A DNA stretch of 64,000 bases from Stenotrophomonas sp. SAU14A_NAIMI4_8 (GCF_003086695.1 NZ_CP025999.1:1777680-1841679), one strand, 5' to 3'; shown: positions 1 through 8,915, counted from the first letter of the stretch. The notes: generated by a model from the letters alone, not told the origin. Made by a program: numbers and translations.

Positions 1-1
1 C

Positions 2-1465
2 TTCATTCCCACCCAGGACAAGCTGTACCTGATTGCCGGTGTGAAGCTGCCGGAAGGCTCGTCGATCGCGCGTACCGATGAAATGCTGCGCAAGGTCGCC
101 AAGATCGCCCAGGAAACCGATGGCGTGGCCCACACCATCTCGTTCCCGGGTCTGAACGCGCTGCAGTTCACCAACACGCCCAACACCGGCGTGGCCTTCA
201 TCCCGCTCAAGCCGTTCAACGAGCGCCACGGCCGTACCGCCGCGCAGATCAATGCCGAGATCAACCAGAAGATCGCCGGCCTGCAGGAAGGCTTCGCGTT
301 CTCGATGATGCCGCCGCCGATCCTCGGCCTGGGCAACGGCAACGGCTACCAGATGTTCATCGAAGACCGCGGCAACCTGGGCTATGGCGCCCTGCAGAAT
401 GCGGTGCAGTCGATGCAGGGTGCAGTGGCACAGACCCCGGGCATGGCGTTCCCGATCACCAGCTACCAGGCCAACGTGCCGCAGCTGGATGCGGAAGTGG
501 ACCGGGTGAAGGCCAAGGCGCAGGGCGTGCAGCTCACCGAGCTGTTCGACACCCTGCAGACCTACCTGGGCTCGGCCTACGTGAACGACTTCAACCAGTT
601 CGGCCGTACCTGGCAGGTGATCGCCCAGGCCGATGGTCCGTTCCGTGAAAGCGTGGAAGACATCGGCAAGCTGCGTACCCGCAACGACCGTGGCGAGATG
701 GTGCCGATCGGTTCGATGGTTACTGTGAAGCAGACCTACGGCCCGGACCCGGTGCTGCGCTTCAACGGCTACCCGGCCGCCGACCTGGCCGGTGAAGCCG
801 ACCCGCGCGTGCTGTCCTCGGCCGAAGCCATGAACAAGCTGACCGAGATCGCCGGCAAGGTGCTGCCGGTGGGCATGACCACCGAATGGACCGACCTGAG
901 CTACCAGCAGGCGACCCAGGGCAAGGCGGCCTTCATCGTCTTCCCGGTGGCGATCATGCTGGCCTTCCTGGTGCTGGCTGCGCTGTACGAAAGCTGGTCG
1001 CTACCGCTGGCGGTGATCCTGATCGTACCGATGACCCTGCTGTCGGCCCTCTTCGGCGTGTGGCTGACCGGCGGTGACAACAACGTGTTCGTGCAGGTGG
1101 GCCTGGTGGTGCTGATGGGCCTGGCGTGCAAGAACGCGATCCTGATCGTCGAGTTCGCCCGCGAGCTGGAAATGGGCGGCAAGGGCATCGTCGAGGCCGC
1201 CCTGGAAGCCTGCCGCCTGCGCCTGCGCCCGATCGTGATGACCTCCATCGCCTTCATCGCCGGCACCGTGCCGCTGGTGCTGTCGCATGGCGCAGGTGCC
1301 GAGGTACGCTCGGTTACCGGCATCACCGTGTTCGCCGGCATGCTGGGCGTGACCCTGTTCGGCCTGTTCCTGACCCCCGTGTTCTACGTCGCCCTGCGCA
1401 AGTTCGTCACCCGCAACGGCGGTGGCCAGCTGGTGCAGCACGGCGAACCGACCATCCATCACTGA
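2..1465 (+). CDS. smeW: RND multidrug efflux transporter, C-terminal half (SmeW/MexF type), cut by window start
   Basis: Inner-membrane proton-driven pump of a tripartite RND efflux system. The open frame runs from base 2 with no start codon, so only the last 487 residues of a protein usually about 1,050 long are present. Visible parts are the second periplasmic porter region, a TM cluster beginning at IVFPVAIMLAFLVLAALYES, and the RND motif around GLACKNAILIVEFA near the C-terminus. Sequence style is closest to MexF/OqxB/SmeW pumps. An SDR gene and an outer-membrane factor follow on the same strand, which is the smeU1-V-W-U2-X order known in S. maltophilia; that operon is linked to chloramphenicol, quinolone and tetracycline efflux. 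The name rests on gene order plus family resemblance; a related MexF-type pump is the alternative. Confidence 0.8.
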   Translation, partial: FIPTQDKLYLIAGVKLPEGSSIARTDEMLRKVAKIAQETDGVAHTISFPGLNALQFTNTPNTGVAFIPLKPFNERHGRTAAQINAEINQKIAGLQEGFAFSMMPPPILGLGNGNGYQMFIEDRGNLGYGALQNAVQSMQGAVAQTPGMAFPITSYQANVPQLDAEVDRVKAKAQGVQLTELFDTLQTYLGSAYVNDFNQFGRTWQVIAQADGPFRESVEDIGKLRTRNDRGEMVPIGSMVTVKQTYGPDPVLRFNGYPAADLAGEADPRVLSSAEAMNKLTEIAGKVLPVGMTTEWTDLSYQQATQGKAAFIVFPVAIMLAFLVLAALYESWSLPLAVILIVPMTLLSALFGVWLTGGDNNVFVQVGLVVLMGLACKNAILIVEFARELEMGGKGIVEAALEACRLRLRPIVMTSIAFIAGTVPLVLSHGAGAEVRSVTGITVFAGMLGVTLFGLFLTPVFYVALRKFVTRNGGGQLVQHGEPTIHH

Positions 1466-1531
1466 CCTGGAAAACAGCGGTTGCGCCGGCCCGGTGCCGG
1501 CGCCCGCTTTCCCCTATCGAGGCATGACCCC

Positions 1532-2269
1532 ATGAACACCCATCAGAACAAGATTGCCCTGGTTACCGGTGCCACCCGCGGCATCGGCCTGGAAACCGTG
1601 CGCCAGCTGGCGCAGGCCGGCGTGCACACGCTGCTGGCCGGTCGCAAGCGCGAAACGGCGGTGGAACAGGCGTTGCAGCTGCAGTCCGAAGGCCTGCCGG
1701 TGGAAGCCATCCAGTTGGACGTGACCGATGCGGCCAGCATTGCCGAAGCCGCCGAACAGGTGCGCCAGCGCCACGGTCGCCTGGACATCCTGGTGAACAA
1801 CGCCGGCATCATGATCGAAAACCCGGCGCAGGCACCGTCCGAGCAGTCGCTCGATACCTGGCGCCGCACCTTCGACACCAACGTATATGCGCTGGTGGCC
1901 GTTACCCAGGCCTTCCTGCCGCTGGTCAAGCAGGCCAAGTCGGGCCGCATCGTCAACGTGTCCAGCATGCTCGGCTCGCAGACCCTGCATGCCGACCCGA
2001 ACTCGGGCATCTACGATTTCAAGATTCCCGCCTACAACGCCTCCAAGGCGGCGGTGAACAGCTGGACCCTGGCCCTGGCCTACGAGCTGCGCAACACGCC
2101 GATCAAGGTCAACACCGTGCACCCCGGTTACGTGAAGACCGACATGAACGGTGGCAACGGCGAAATCGAAATCAGCGAAGGCGCCCGTTCCAGCGTGGAA
2201 ATGGCGCTGATCGGCGAAGCCGGCGCCAGCGGCAGCTTCACCTACCTGGGCGAGGTGCTGCCGTGGTGA
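1532..2269 (+). CDS. smeU2: SDR-family oxidoreductase inside the efflux operon (SmeU2-like)
   Basis: Short-chain dehydrogenase/reductase of 245 residues, expected to be cytoplasmic and NAD(P)H dependent. The Rossmann glycine motif TGATRGIG is at residues 12-19, NNAG at 89-92, serines at 144-145, and the catalytic YNASK has Tyr168 and Lys172, so the active site looks intact. ATG 1532 is preferred over an upstream TTG at 1481 because a GAGG sits about 8 bases before it and the Rossmann strand then starts near residue 7, as is usual. It lies 66 bases after smeW and its stop overlaps the start of the outer-membrane factor gene. SmeU1VWU2X is unusual among RND operons in carrying SDR genes; the substrate here is unknown. 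Confidence 0.82.
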   Translation: MNTHQNKIALVTGATRGIGLETVRQLAQAGVHTLLAGRKRETAVEQALQLQSEGLPVEAIQLDVTDAASIAEAAEQVRQRHGRLDILVNNAGIMIENPAQAPSEQSLDTWRRTFDTNVYALVAVTQAFLPLVKQAKSGRIVNVSSMLGSQTLHADPNSGIYDFKIPAYNASKAAVNSWTLALAYELRNTPIKVNTVHPGYVKTDMNGGNGEIEISEGARSSVEMALIGEAGASGSFTYLGEVLPW

Positions 2270-3678
2270 TCCGTACCTTGGCCGCCGCCGTGTCCAGCCT
2301 GGTGCTGGCTGGCTGCGTGACCGTCGGCCCCAACTACACGGCACCGGTGCAGGAACCGGTGGCCCTGCAGAGCGCGCAGCAGACAGTGTTCAGCACGGCC
2401 GCGCCAGTGGCCAGCTGGTGGGCGCAGTTCGACGATCCGGTGCTGGAAGAGCTGGTGCACGGCGCCCTGTCGGACAACCTGGACCTGCGCGTGGCCGTGG
2501 CCCGCGTCAGCCAGGCCCGCGCGGTGTTCGTGGAAAGCCGCTTCGACCAGGCCCCGCATGTCACCGCCGGTGGCAGCTACGACCGCCGCAAGCAGCCCGA
2601 TGCACAGCAGGGCGGCGAGCGGGTGTTCAGCGAAAGCTACCAGCTCGGCTTCGATGCCGGCTGGGAACTGGATCTGTTCGGCCGCAAGCGCCGCGCCGCC
2701 GAAGCCGCACGTGCCGACCTGGGCGCCGAGCAGGCCAACCTGGCCGACGCGCAGGTGCTGGTGGCGGCCGAAGTGGCGCGCAACTACTTCGAACTGCGTG
2801 GCAGCCAGAAGCGCATCGCGGTGGCCCAGCACACGCTGGAAAACCTGCGCGATACGCAGAAGCTGACCGAAGCGCGCTGGGAACTGGGCGCTGGCAGTGA
2901 ACTGGACGTGCAGAGCAGCCGCGCGCGCCTGAAGGCGATCGAGGCTGACATTCCGCTGCTGGAAGTAGCCGAAGCACAGTCGCGCAACCGTCTGGCCGTG
3001 CTGCTGGGCCAGCGCCCGGAAGTGCTGACCGCGATGCTGGCCCCGCATGACGTGCCGGCATTCGCCAAGGCGCTGCCGCTGGGCGATACCCGCGAGCTGC
3101 TGCGCCAGCGTGCCGACGTGCGCATGGCCGAACGCCGTCTGGCCGCTGCCACCGCGCGGGTAGGCGTGGCTACCGCCGATCTGTTCCCGCGACTGTCGCT
3201 GTCCGGCTTCGTTGGTTTCCTCGGCGGCGATGCCAGCGGCCTGGTCAACGGCAACAACAAGGCGTGGTCGCTCACCCCGTCGATCAGCTGGGCCGCATTC
3301 GACTTCGGCACGGTGAAGGCGCGCCTGCGTGCCAGCAAGGCCGAAGCCGAAGGCGTGGCGGCGCAGTACGAACAGGCCGTGCTGCTGGCCCTGGAAGACA
3401 CCGAAAACGCGCTGACCCGCTATTCCAAGCAGCAGGCGCGTCTGGCCATCGTGGTCGAGCAGGCGAAGGCGGCACGACGTGCCGAATCGCTGGCGCAGAT
3501 CCGCTTCCGCGAAGGTTCGGAAGACTTCCTGACCCTGCTGGATGCGCAGCGCACCCAGTTGGCCGCCGACGATGCCCTGGCTGCGGCCGAGGCGGAAGTG
3601 AATGTCAGTGTGGTCGGTGTCTACAAGGCACTTGGCGGTTGGGGCCAGGCGCCGCAGCCGGCGGTGGCCAGCCGCTGA
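2263..3678 (+). CDS. smeX: Outer-membrane efflux lipoprotein (SmeX, OprM/NodT family)
   Basis: Outer-membrane channel for the RND pump, 471 residues, typical length for the OMF family. The N-terminus is a lipoprotein signal peptide with lipobox LAGC (Cys18), followed by VTVGPNY, a common start of mature NodT/OprM lipoproteins. Two OEP repeats rich in long Ala/Glu/Arg helices follow. The GTG start overlaps the stop of the SDR gene by 7 bases (or 4 if the next in-frame GTG is used), so translation is probably coupled. Position after smeW and smeU2 supports assignment as SmeX. It ends the operon; a hairpin follows at 3689-3730. Confidence 0.85.
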   Translation: MVIRTLAAAVSSLVLAGCVTVGPNYTAPVQEPVALQSAQQTVFSTAAPVASWWAQFDDPVLEELVHGALSDNLDLRVAVARVSQARAVFVESRFDQAPHVTAGGSYDRRKQPDAQQGGERVFSESYQLGFDAGWELDLFGRKRRAAEAARADLGAEQANLADAQVLVAAEVARNYFELRGSQKRIAVAQHTLENLRDTQKLTEARWELGAGSELDVQSSRARLKAIEADIPLLEVAEAQSRNRLAVLLGQRPEVLTAMLAPHDVPAFAKALPLGDTRELLRQRADVRMAERRLAAATARVGVATADLFPRLSLSGFVGFLGGDASGLVNGNNKAWSLTPSISWAAFDFGTVKARLRASKAEAEGVAAQYEQAVLLALEDTENALTRYSKQQARLAIVVEQAKAARRAESLAQIRFREGSEDFLTLLDAQRTQLAADDALAAAEAEVNVSVVGVYKALGGWGQAPQPAVASR

Positions 3679-3688
3679 CAGCAGGCGA

Positions 3689-3730
3689 GGGCATCACGTC
3701 GTATCCAGCGTGGCTGGCGGCGTGATGCCC
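3689..3730 (+). terminator. Nested hairpin after smeX
   Basis: GGGCATCACG at 3689-3698 pairs with CGTGATGCCC at 3721-3730, and a 5-bp inner hairpin (CCAGC/GCTGG, 3705-3717) lies in the loop. No T-run follows, so it may be a weak terminator or an mRNA 3' end stabiliser for the sme operon. Confidence 0.4.
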
Positions 3731-3841
3731 GCGCACTGCACGGTCTGGCGGCAACGCCTGTCGGTGCCATGTCGTTTCTGACTCTGCCGGAATCTGCCTG
3801 CGCGGTGTACCTAGTGGGACACCCCCCAGCAAGGACCGGCG

Positions 3842-4105
3842 ATGCGTGACGAGAAGCGATCCACCCAGCGGATGCTGTTTGGCGATCCCGGCCTGCCTGG
3901 GGCAGGGCTGTCGGTGGCGGTGGTGGTGCTGATGGTGCTGGCCGCGCTGACCGGCGCCGTGGGTTTCATGCGGCTGCCCGATTCCATGCTCGGCGTCGGC
4001 CTGATCTGCGTGGCCCTGTTCCTGGCGGTGGCCGCACGCATCTTCCAGGCGCGCGACCAGCACCAGGCCCTGTTCCGTCTGCTGGACAAGCGCCCCCCGC
4101 CCTGA
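3842..4105 (+). CDS. Small two-TM inner-membrane protein, unknown function
   Basis: 87 residues. A short charged N-terminus is followed by two hydrophobic segments (about residues 22-41 and 48-64) and a basic, proline-ending tail (DKRPPP). AAGGA about 7 bases before the ATG supports this start. It stands alone between the sme operon (plus strand) and a convergent minus-strand gene ending at 4122. I recognise no family; two TM segments with short loops suggest a small membrane protein, and nothing points to a specific role. Confidence 0.6.
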   Translation: MRDEKRSTQRMLFGDPGLPGAGLSVAVVVLMVLAALTGAVGFMRLPDSMLGVGLICVALFLAVAARIFQARDQHQALFRLLDKRPPP

Positions 4106-4121
4106 GCAGGGGGCGTATCGG

Positions 4122-4976
4122 TCAGGGTGTCGGCCAGTCCAGTTCCACCACCAGCGGGAAGTGGTCCGACGGCAGCACGCCGCCGATGCGGCGGTCGTCG
4201 GTGGTGAAGCTGCGGGCGTGGAAGCCGCGCACCAGCACCCAGTCCAGCTGCGTGGTGGCCGTGCCGGTGAAATCATGGAAGGTCTTGCGCGGCCCCTTCG
4301 GTGCTGCCACCTGGGTGCGGGTGTCCTGCAGCACGCGGGTGAAGGCCTGGTAGGTGCCGCTGCCCGGTTCGCTGTTGAAGTCGCCGGTCAGCACCACCGG
4401 CAGATCCGCCGGCAGGCCGGCCACGCGCTGGGCGATCAGTTCGGCGCCCTTCTGCCGGCGCGGCTCATCCTCGTCGCGGTAGGGCAGGTGGGTGTCCATG
4501 AAGTAGAAGCGGCGGCCGTCGTCCAGGCGGCGGAACAGCGCCCAGGTGACCATGCGCGGGTACAGGTTGCCCCAGGTGATGCTGCCTGCCACGTCCGGGG
4601 TGTCCGACAGCCAGAAGTCGCCGGACTGCTCGATCGCCAGTACTTTGCTGTCGTAGAACACGCCCATGTGCTCGTCGCCGTCGCCGCCGCGGCGGCCCTT
4701 GCCGAACCAGCGGTAGCCGGGCAGATGCTCGGCCAGATAGCTGGCCTGTTCCGGCACCAGTTCCTGGGTGCCGATCACCGCCGGGTGGGCCTCAAGGATG
4801 ACCTTGACCATCGCATCGCGGCGGTCCGGCCAGCGCTTGCCCGGCTCGGTATCGGCCGGCGTGCGCACGTTGAACGACATGACTTTCAGGGGTGCCGGGC
4901 TGGCAGCCCAGGCGGCGGCCGGCAGGGCCAGGGCCAACAGCGCGCAGAGCGCGGTGCGGCGGACGTGCTGCAACAT
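4122..4976 (-). CDS. Exported endonuclease/exonuclease/phosphatase (EEP) family hydrolase
   Basis: 284-residue metal-dependent phosphodiesterase-fold protein. Signal peptide with an AAWAAS cleavage region near residue 24, so periplasmic or secreted. EEP motifs appear in order: VMSFNVR, IGTQE (metal-binding Glu), DTHLPYR, TGDFNSEP, LDWVLV and the C-terminal SDHFPLV with the catalytic Asp-His. ATG 4976 is chosen over 5030 because it has GGAGGG upstream and begins directly with the signal peptide. Family members hydrolyse sugar phosphates, nucleic acids or phospholipids; the substrate cannot be read from sequence. It ends 17 bases from the convergent small membrane protein gene. Confidence 0.85.
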   Translation of the reverse strand: MLQHVRRTALCALLALALPAAAWAASPAPLKVMSFNVRTPADTEPGKRWPDRRDAMVKVILEAHPAVIGTQELVPEQASYLAEHLPGYRWFGKGRRGGDGDEHMGVFYDSKVLAIEQSGDFWLSDTPDVAGSITWGNLYPRMVTWALFRRLDDGRRFYFMDTHLPYRDEDEPRRQKGAELIAQRVAGLPADLPVVLTGDFNSEPGSGTYQAFTRVLQDTRTQVAAPKGPRKTFHDFTGTATTQLDWVLVRGFHARSFTTDDRRIGGVLPSDHFPLVVELDWPTP

Positions 4977-5074
4977 CGTGGAATCCCTCCATTCCATGAA
5001 AACGATTCCAGAGGATCGCACGGATGGCATCCCGCGGATATGCCGGGTGTGGCCGCTGGCGGCCGGCAGGGGCT

Positions 5075-7108
5075 TCAGTCGCGTGGGGCGTCGTGCGCCT
5101 GCATGTCCTCGTGCAGGATGCGCCGCAGCTCGACGATGGCCGGTGTCGCTTCCTGCACGCTGTGGCCGGACACGATCACCTTTTCAGACTGCGCATGCGG
5201 CAGGTGCGAGCTCCAGTAGGGCACCAGGCCATCGCTGCTGTCCTGCAGCGGGCCCTGCGCGCTGGAGCGGGCAATGATGGAGTGGTAGCGCACCTTCGGC
5301 GCCATCGGCAGGTCGGTCACCGCCTTGATGAAGGCATCGTCCTTGTCCAGGTTCTGGATGCTGTTCATGCGGTAACCGTGCTTGTCATCGTTGCGTTCGA
5401 TCTGGCCGTCGTTGGCCAGGCTGGCCACGTCTTCCAGCACGGTCAACGGCAGGCGCACGAACTTGCCGATCCATCGGCCCAGGCGGGTGCCGGCCACATC
5501 GGTGCCGCGGTGCGGGGTGGCGATGAACACTACCCGCGAAATCTCCGGTTCCGGCTGGAAATTCAGCAGCGGTGCGCCGCGCGTGCGCAGCAGCTCGCGC
5601 TGCACCGGCGACATCTGCGCAGTGTCCAGCAGGGTCTGCACCAGATGGTCGCCAGATGAGGAAACCAACAGCCGCGAGATCACCCCGCCCATGCTGTGCG
5701 CGACCACCACCATGTCGTGCGAGGCCACATCCTTGCCGCCCGGATCGAAGTGCGCCAGCACATCGTCCAGCGTATGCCGGATCGCATCATGGCTGAGCGC
5801 GATCGGCATGTTGGTAGGGTAGTAGAACTGCCAGATCTGGAAGTCGCGACGGATCTCCTCGTCGCGCATCAGTTCATTGGCCACGTTCACCCACGCTTCC
5901 GGGCTGCTGGCCAGGCCGTGGATCATCAGCAGCACGCGCCGGTCCGGGTCGAACGGCTGCATCATGAACAGATGCGGGCGCTCGATGCCGCCCTTGCCAC
6001 CGAACAGCGAGCGCAACGACTGCCGGCTGAAATTGGAGCGCGCCAGCCACAGCGCATAGCCGGCGGTGAAGTTGGCCGCCAGCGGCACCTGTTCGCCATG
6101 CAGCTGCACTTCGGACACCTGATAGGGGTCGTGGATTTCCAGCGTGGGCGCGTTGTCGTGCAGCACTTCCCACAGGTTGGCGCCGGCAAAGCGCAGCAGC
6201 ACCGTCATCGACGGCGAGGGCATCTCGCTCCAGTCGCGCACGGTGGTGGCGGCAGCCGCCTGCGGACTGCCCGGCGCTGCCGCCGGCGCAGCAGCAGGCT
6301 GCTCGCTGGGGTCGGCCATCACCGCCACCAGCTCGGCACCGAAGCCATCGCGGCGGTGCACGCTGCGCAGGGTGCCGGTGAAGGACATCGACGCGGCCGG
6401 CACCAGCTCGACCAGTTGCCGGCCATCCTGGGTGGCACCGTCGGCATCGGGCGCCAGCACGAATGTCCACGGCCCCACCTGCAAGCGCGAACGGTCGCTG
6501 CCGGCGTCGCCGCGCGAATACACCTCGAACAGCATCACCGAGGCTTCCTGCACGGCCAGGTTGTAGTAATCGCGCACCTGGGTCTGGCGGTCTTCGAAGC
6601 CGCGCTGGTTGGCGGTGCGCTCGGTGAAGAACAGATACGCGTAGGCCTGGCGGGCCACCTGCATCCACGCATCCAGGCGTGGCTGGAAGCCGGCATCGAG
6701 CGGGGCCAGCGGCTGCGTCGGCGTCGCCGCACGTGCCGCGGCCGGGGATTCGCGCTTGGGCGCGGGCAGGCTCATCGCATACTGCAGCCACAGTTCGGCC
6801 AGGCTGGAACGCTTGTCTTCCTCGCGCACCACGATGCTCGCTTCCATTGCCTCGATGCACGCCGGGCCCGGCTTGGCGCATGCGGTTTCGTCGAGCCCGG
6901 CCACGCGCAGCGTTTCCCAGGTGGCCGCACTCAGCTTGCCGCTGGTCAGGATGTCACCGCGCTTGAGCGCGATGTACTGGCCCGGGGTGACCGTACCCAC
7001 CTGCACCGACGGGCCGAACTGGCGCAGCGTGGCGCAGCCGTTCAGCAGCAGCAGGGCGGTGGCGGCCAGCGCCATGTGGCGAACGACGGTGAAACCCGGT
7101 AATGCCAT
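5075..7108 (-). CDS. Large lipoprotein alpha/beta-hydrolase (lipase-like)
   Basis: 677-residue predicted lipoprotein: signal peptide with lipobox LNGC (Cys25). The N-terminal ~380 residues are of unknown type and include an Ala/Pro-rich linker near residue 275. An alpha/beta-hydrolase domain follows, with the oxyanion region LMIHGLASSPEAW and the nucleophile elbow AHSMGG (Ser near residue 472). A late GHSVQE is a candidate for the catalytic His. AGGAGG five bases before the ATG fixes the start. The layout suggests a membrane-anchored lipase or esterase facing the periplasm or cell surface. It is divergent from the ICMT-like gene at 7217, with about 110 bases between them. Confidence 0.82.
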   Translation of the reverse strand: MALPGFTVVRHMALAATALLLLNGCATLRQFGPSVQVGTVTPGQYIALKRGDILTSGKLSAATWETLRVAGLDETACAKPGPACIEAMEASIVVREEDKRSSLAELWLQYAMSLPAPKRESPAAARAATPTQPLAPLDAGFQPRLDAWMQVARQAYAYLFFTERTANQRGFEDRQTQVRDYYNLAVQEASVMLFEVYSRGDAGSDRSRLQVGPWTFVLAPDADGATQDGRQLVELVPAASMSFTGTLRSVHRRDGFGAELVAVMADPSEQPAAAPAAAPGSPQAAAATTVRDWSEMPSPSMTVLLRFAGANLWEVLHDNAPTLEIHDPYQVSEVQLHGEQVPLAANFTAGYALWLARSNFSRQSLRSLFGGKGGIERPHLFMMQPFDPDRRVLLMIHGLASSPEAWVNVANELMRDEEIRRDFQIWQFYYPTNMPIALSHDAIRHTLDDVLAHFDPGGKDVASHDMVVVAHSMGGVISRLLVSSSGDHLVQTLLDTAQMSPVQRELLRTRGAPLLNFQPEPEISRVVFIATPHRGTDVAGTRLGRWIGKFVRLPLTVLEDVASLANDGQIERNDDKHGYRMNSIQNLDKDDAFIKAVTDLPMAPKVRYHSIIARSSAQGPLQDSSDGLVPYWSSHLPHAQSEKVIVSGHSVQEATPAIVELRRILHEDMQAHDAPRD

Positions 7109-7216
7109 GCAGTCCTCCTGCGCAGTGGCGCCACTCTAGCCGGAGCGGCGTCAACGCGGAAGAAAGTGGCGGCGTGTGTGACACTGCGGGCCTTGCGCTG
7201 ACGCCTGGGGAAGCCG

Positions 7217-7672
7217 ATGCACCTGCTGGAAACCCGCATTCCGCCCCCGCTGGTCATGCTGCTGTGCGGCCTGGCGGGGTGGGCGCTGGACGGCCTGCTG
7301 CCCGGGTGGCCACTGCCTGTGCCGGCCTGGGCAGCGGTTTCCATCGGCGTGCTGGGCCTGCTGTTGAACCTGCTGCCGAAGTGGACCTTCGGCCGCGTGC
7401 GCACCACGGTGAATCCCCTGCGGCCGGCGTCGACCACGGTGCTGGTGACCAGCGGCATCTATCGCTACAGCCGCAACCCCATGTACCTGGGCCAGGCGCT
7501 GGTGCTGCTGGGCGCGATGCTGCTGCTGCGCAACGCGCTGGCGCTGCTGGTGGTGCCGTTGTTCGTGGCGTGGATCACCCGCCTGCAGATCGTGCCGGAA
7601 GAGCGCGCGCTGGCCGCGCGCTTTGGTGCCCGCTACGCGGCATTCCGCAGCCAGGTGCGGCGCTGGATGTAG
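7217..7672 (+). CDS. Isoprenylcysteine carboxyl methyltransferase (ICMT/PEMT)-like membrane protein
   Basis: 151-residue polytopic membrane protein. TM segments lie at about residues 10-28, 38-55 and 92-120. The family signature runs TTVNPLRPASTTVLVTSG then IYRYSRNPMYLG (residues 81-92), and PEERALAARFG near the C-terminus supplies the conserved Glu and Arg of the SAM/substrate region. Bacterial members are usually called isoprenylcysteine methyltransferase-like, although bacteria lack prenylated CaaX proteins; they may methylate lipids or other amphipathic molecules. The gene is a single unit, convergent with the minus-strand gene ending at 7691. Confidence 0.75.
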   Translation: MHLLETRIPPPLVMLLCGLAGWALDGLLPGWPLPVPAWAAVSIGVLGLLLNLLPKWTFGRVRTTVNPLRPASTTVLVTSGIYRYSRNPMYLGQALVLLGAMLLLRNALALLVVPLFVAWITRLQIVPEERALAARFGARYAAFRSQVRRWM

Positions 7673-7690
7673 GCGCCGTGCCGCGCAGGG

Positions 7691-8170
7691 TTACGGGGAG
7701 ATCTGGCAGCTGACCGCGGCCGAATAGCCCTCGTAATCGTCGGCCGCGCCCACGTGCTGGGTGTGGCGGGCATCGACCTTGCGGATGTAGGACGGCGCCT
7801 CGGTGTCGGCATCATCGTTCACCGTGGTGACCGACAGACTGCGGCCAACCTGCGCGGCGGTGATGCCCTGCAGGTACACGTGGATGCTCTTCTGCCCGCC
7901 GGCAATCACGCTGACATCGGCACTGGTCACGCTGCCGCCCAGCAGCGCCACTTTGCCGCCCTTGGGCTGGAACACGCCACCCGGAACCGGGGTCAGCCCG
8001 GCCGCGCGCAGCGCCTGTTCGGCCTGGGCGTGGGTGAAATCGGAACCGGGCCGGCAGGCCAGCAGGGTTTCCAGGGCGGCGGTGGGCTTGGCGGCGGGCG
8101 CGGCGGTGGCTGTGGTGGTGGTGGCGACAGTGGCCAGGGCGAGCAGCAGGGCGGGCAGGTGGAGGTTCAT
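7691..8170 (-). CDS. Secreted or periplasmic protein of unknown function
   Basis: 159 residues with a Sec signal peptide (LLLALATVATTTTATAAPA, cleavage near residue 24). The mature part of about 135 residues starts with a conserved-looking LETLLACRPGSDFTHAQAEQ and ends in a Cys-containing tail (SAAVSCQISP). Two cysteines in the mature chain could form a disulfide. I do not recognise a named family. It lies between a convergent ICMT-like gene and the ssrA terminator. Confidence 0.6.
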   Translation of the reverse strand: MNLHLPALLLALATVATTTTATAAPAAKPTAALETLLACRPGSDFTHAQAEQALRAAGLTPVPGGVFQPKGGKVALLGGSVTSADVSVIAGGQKSIHVYLQGITAAQVGRSLSVTTVNDDADTEAPSYIRKVDARHTQHVGAADDYEGYSAAVSCQISP

Positions 8171-8271
8171 TGCAGATCCTTCTGGGGTGGCCGGGCAGGG
8201 CGTGTGGCCGTTGGTTCTGCAGTGTGCGGCAGGTGCGGGTGGGCTGTCACCGCGGGGAGGGACGCGGAAAC

Positions 8272-8309
8272 AAAAAAGCCGAAACCCCTTGCTAGGAGAT
8301 CCGGCTTCT
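8272..8309 (-). terminator. Rho-independent terminator of ssrA
   Basis: On the minus strand AAGCCG...CGGCTT closes a stem directly followed by a run of six T, about 25 bases after the tmRNA 3' CCA. Confidence 0.8.
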
Positions 8310-8333
8310 TGCGGCCTCGACAGGCCATACAGA

Positions 8334-8687
8334 TGGTGGAGGTGGGCGGAATTGAACCGCCGTCCGAAGGCACTCCATCCCCAGCACTACATGCTTAGCT
8401 CACCGTTGGATCTCGCCCCCGAGCAGCACGGTGTGCAAAGCGCACCCGGGGACCAGCCTGTTGTGTTCTAGTGCCGGACTGACAGGCAGCCGCCCAGCGC
8501 GATTCCATGATAGTGACTCTACACCGCGAGCATGGACACAAGCGGTTTCGAGGCTTAGGCCTTAAGCGGCCAGAGCGTAGTTGTCGTCGTTGGCAACTAG
8601 AGTTTTGCAGCTGGATTTACGAGGAAAGCTACCCCCTCGGCATGCGCCAGGCGACTTCACAACCCCCGTCGAAACCAATGCACCCCC
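8334..8687 (-). ncRNA. ssrA: Transfer-messenger RNA (tmRNA)
   Basis: About 354 nt. The 5' end GGGGGUG pairs with the 3' CACCUCC before ACCA, forming the alanyl acceptor stem with one G-U pair. The 3' arm carries the T-loop GGUUCAAUUCC, and GUUUCGACGG lies just inside the 5' stem as in other tmRNAs. The tag reading frame (8594 down to 8562) encodes ANDDNYALAA then TAA, which directs tagged proteins to ClpXP-type proteases. tmRNA with SmpB (encoded 1.1 kb away) rescues stalled ribosomes. Ends are placed by base pairing and are good to a base or two. Confidence 0.96.
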
Positions 8688-8915
8688 GGTTTCTACAGTG
8701 CTGCAAGGTACAAGGCCGGTTCCGTGTTGCCACGGCACAAGCCTGCCCAACGCCTGTAATGCTACGGCAAAAATGCTGAACCGTCACCTTTGCCGGTTTT
8801 TCAATCCGCAACAGGTTGTAGAGCCTTTGTCATAGCGGATTGCTAACTTCCCGGGCACGAAATTGCGACACACTGGCAGCGACCATCCGAGCCAGGATCG
8901 ACACGGAGACAGTGG

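Noticed and set aside
4161..5219. 352-codon open frame on the plus strand opposite the EEP hydrolase gene
   Set aside because: Antisense shadow of a well-supported minus-strand gene; Arg/Gly/Ala-rich without domain signs.
5696..7102. 468-codon open frame on the plus strand
   Set aside because: Mirror of the lipoprotein hydrolase gene in high-GC DNA; no plausible start or domain.
8334..8400. Possible tRNA gene at the 3' end of ssrA
   Set aside because: The T-arm and acceptor half belong to tmRNA; no anticodon arm is present.
8507..8835. Short open frames over ssrA
   Set aside because: They lie within the tmRNA gene or its upstream region; only the 10-codon tag frame is meaningful.
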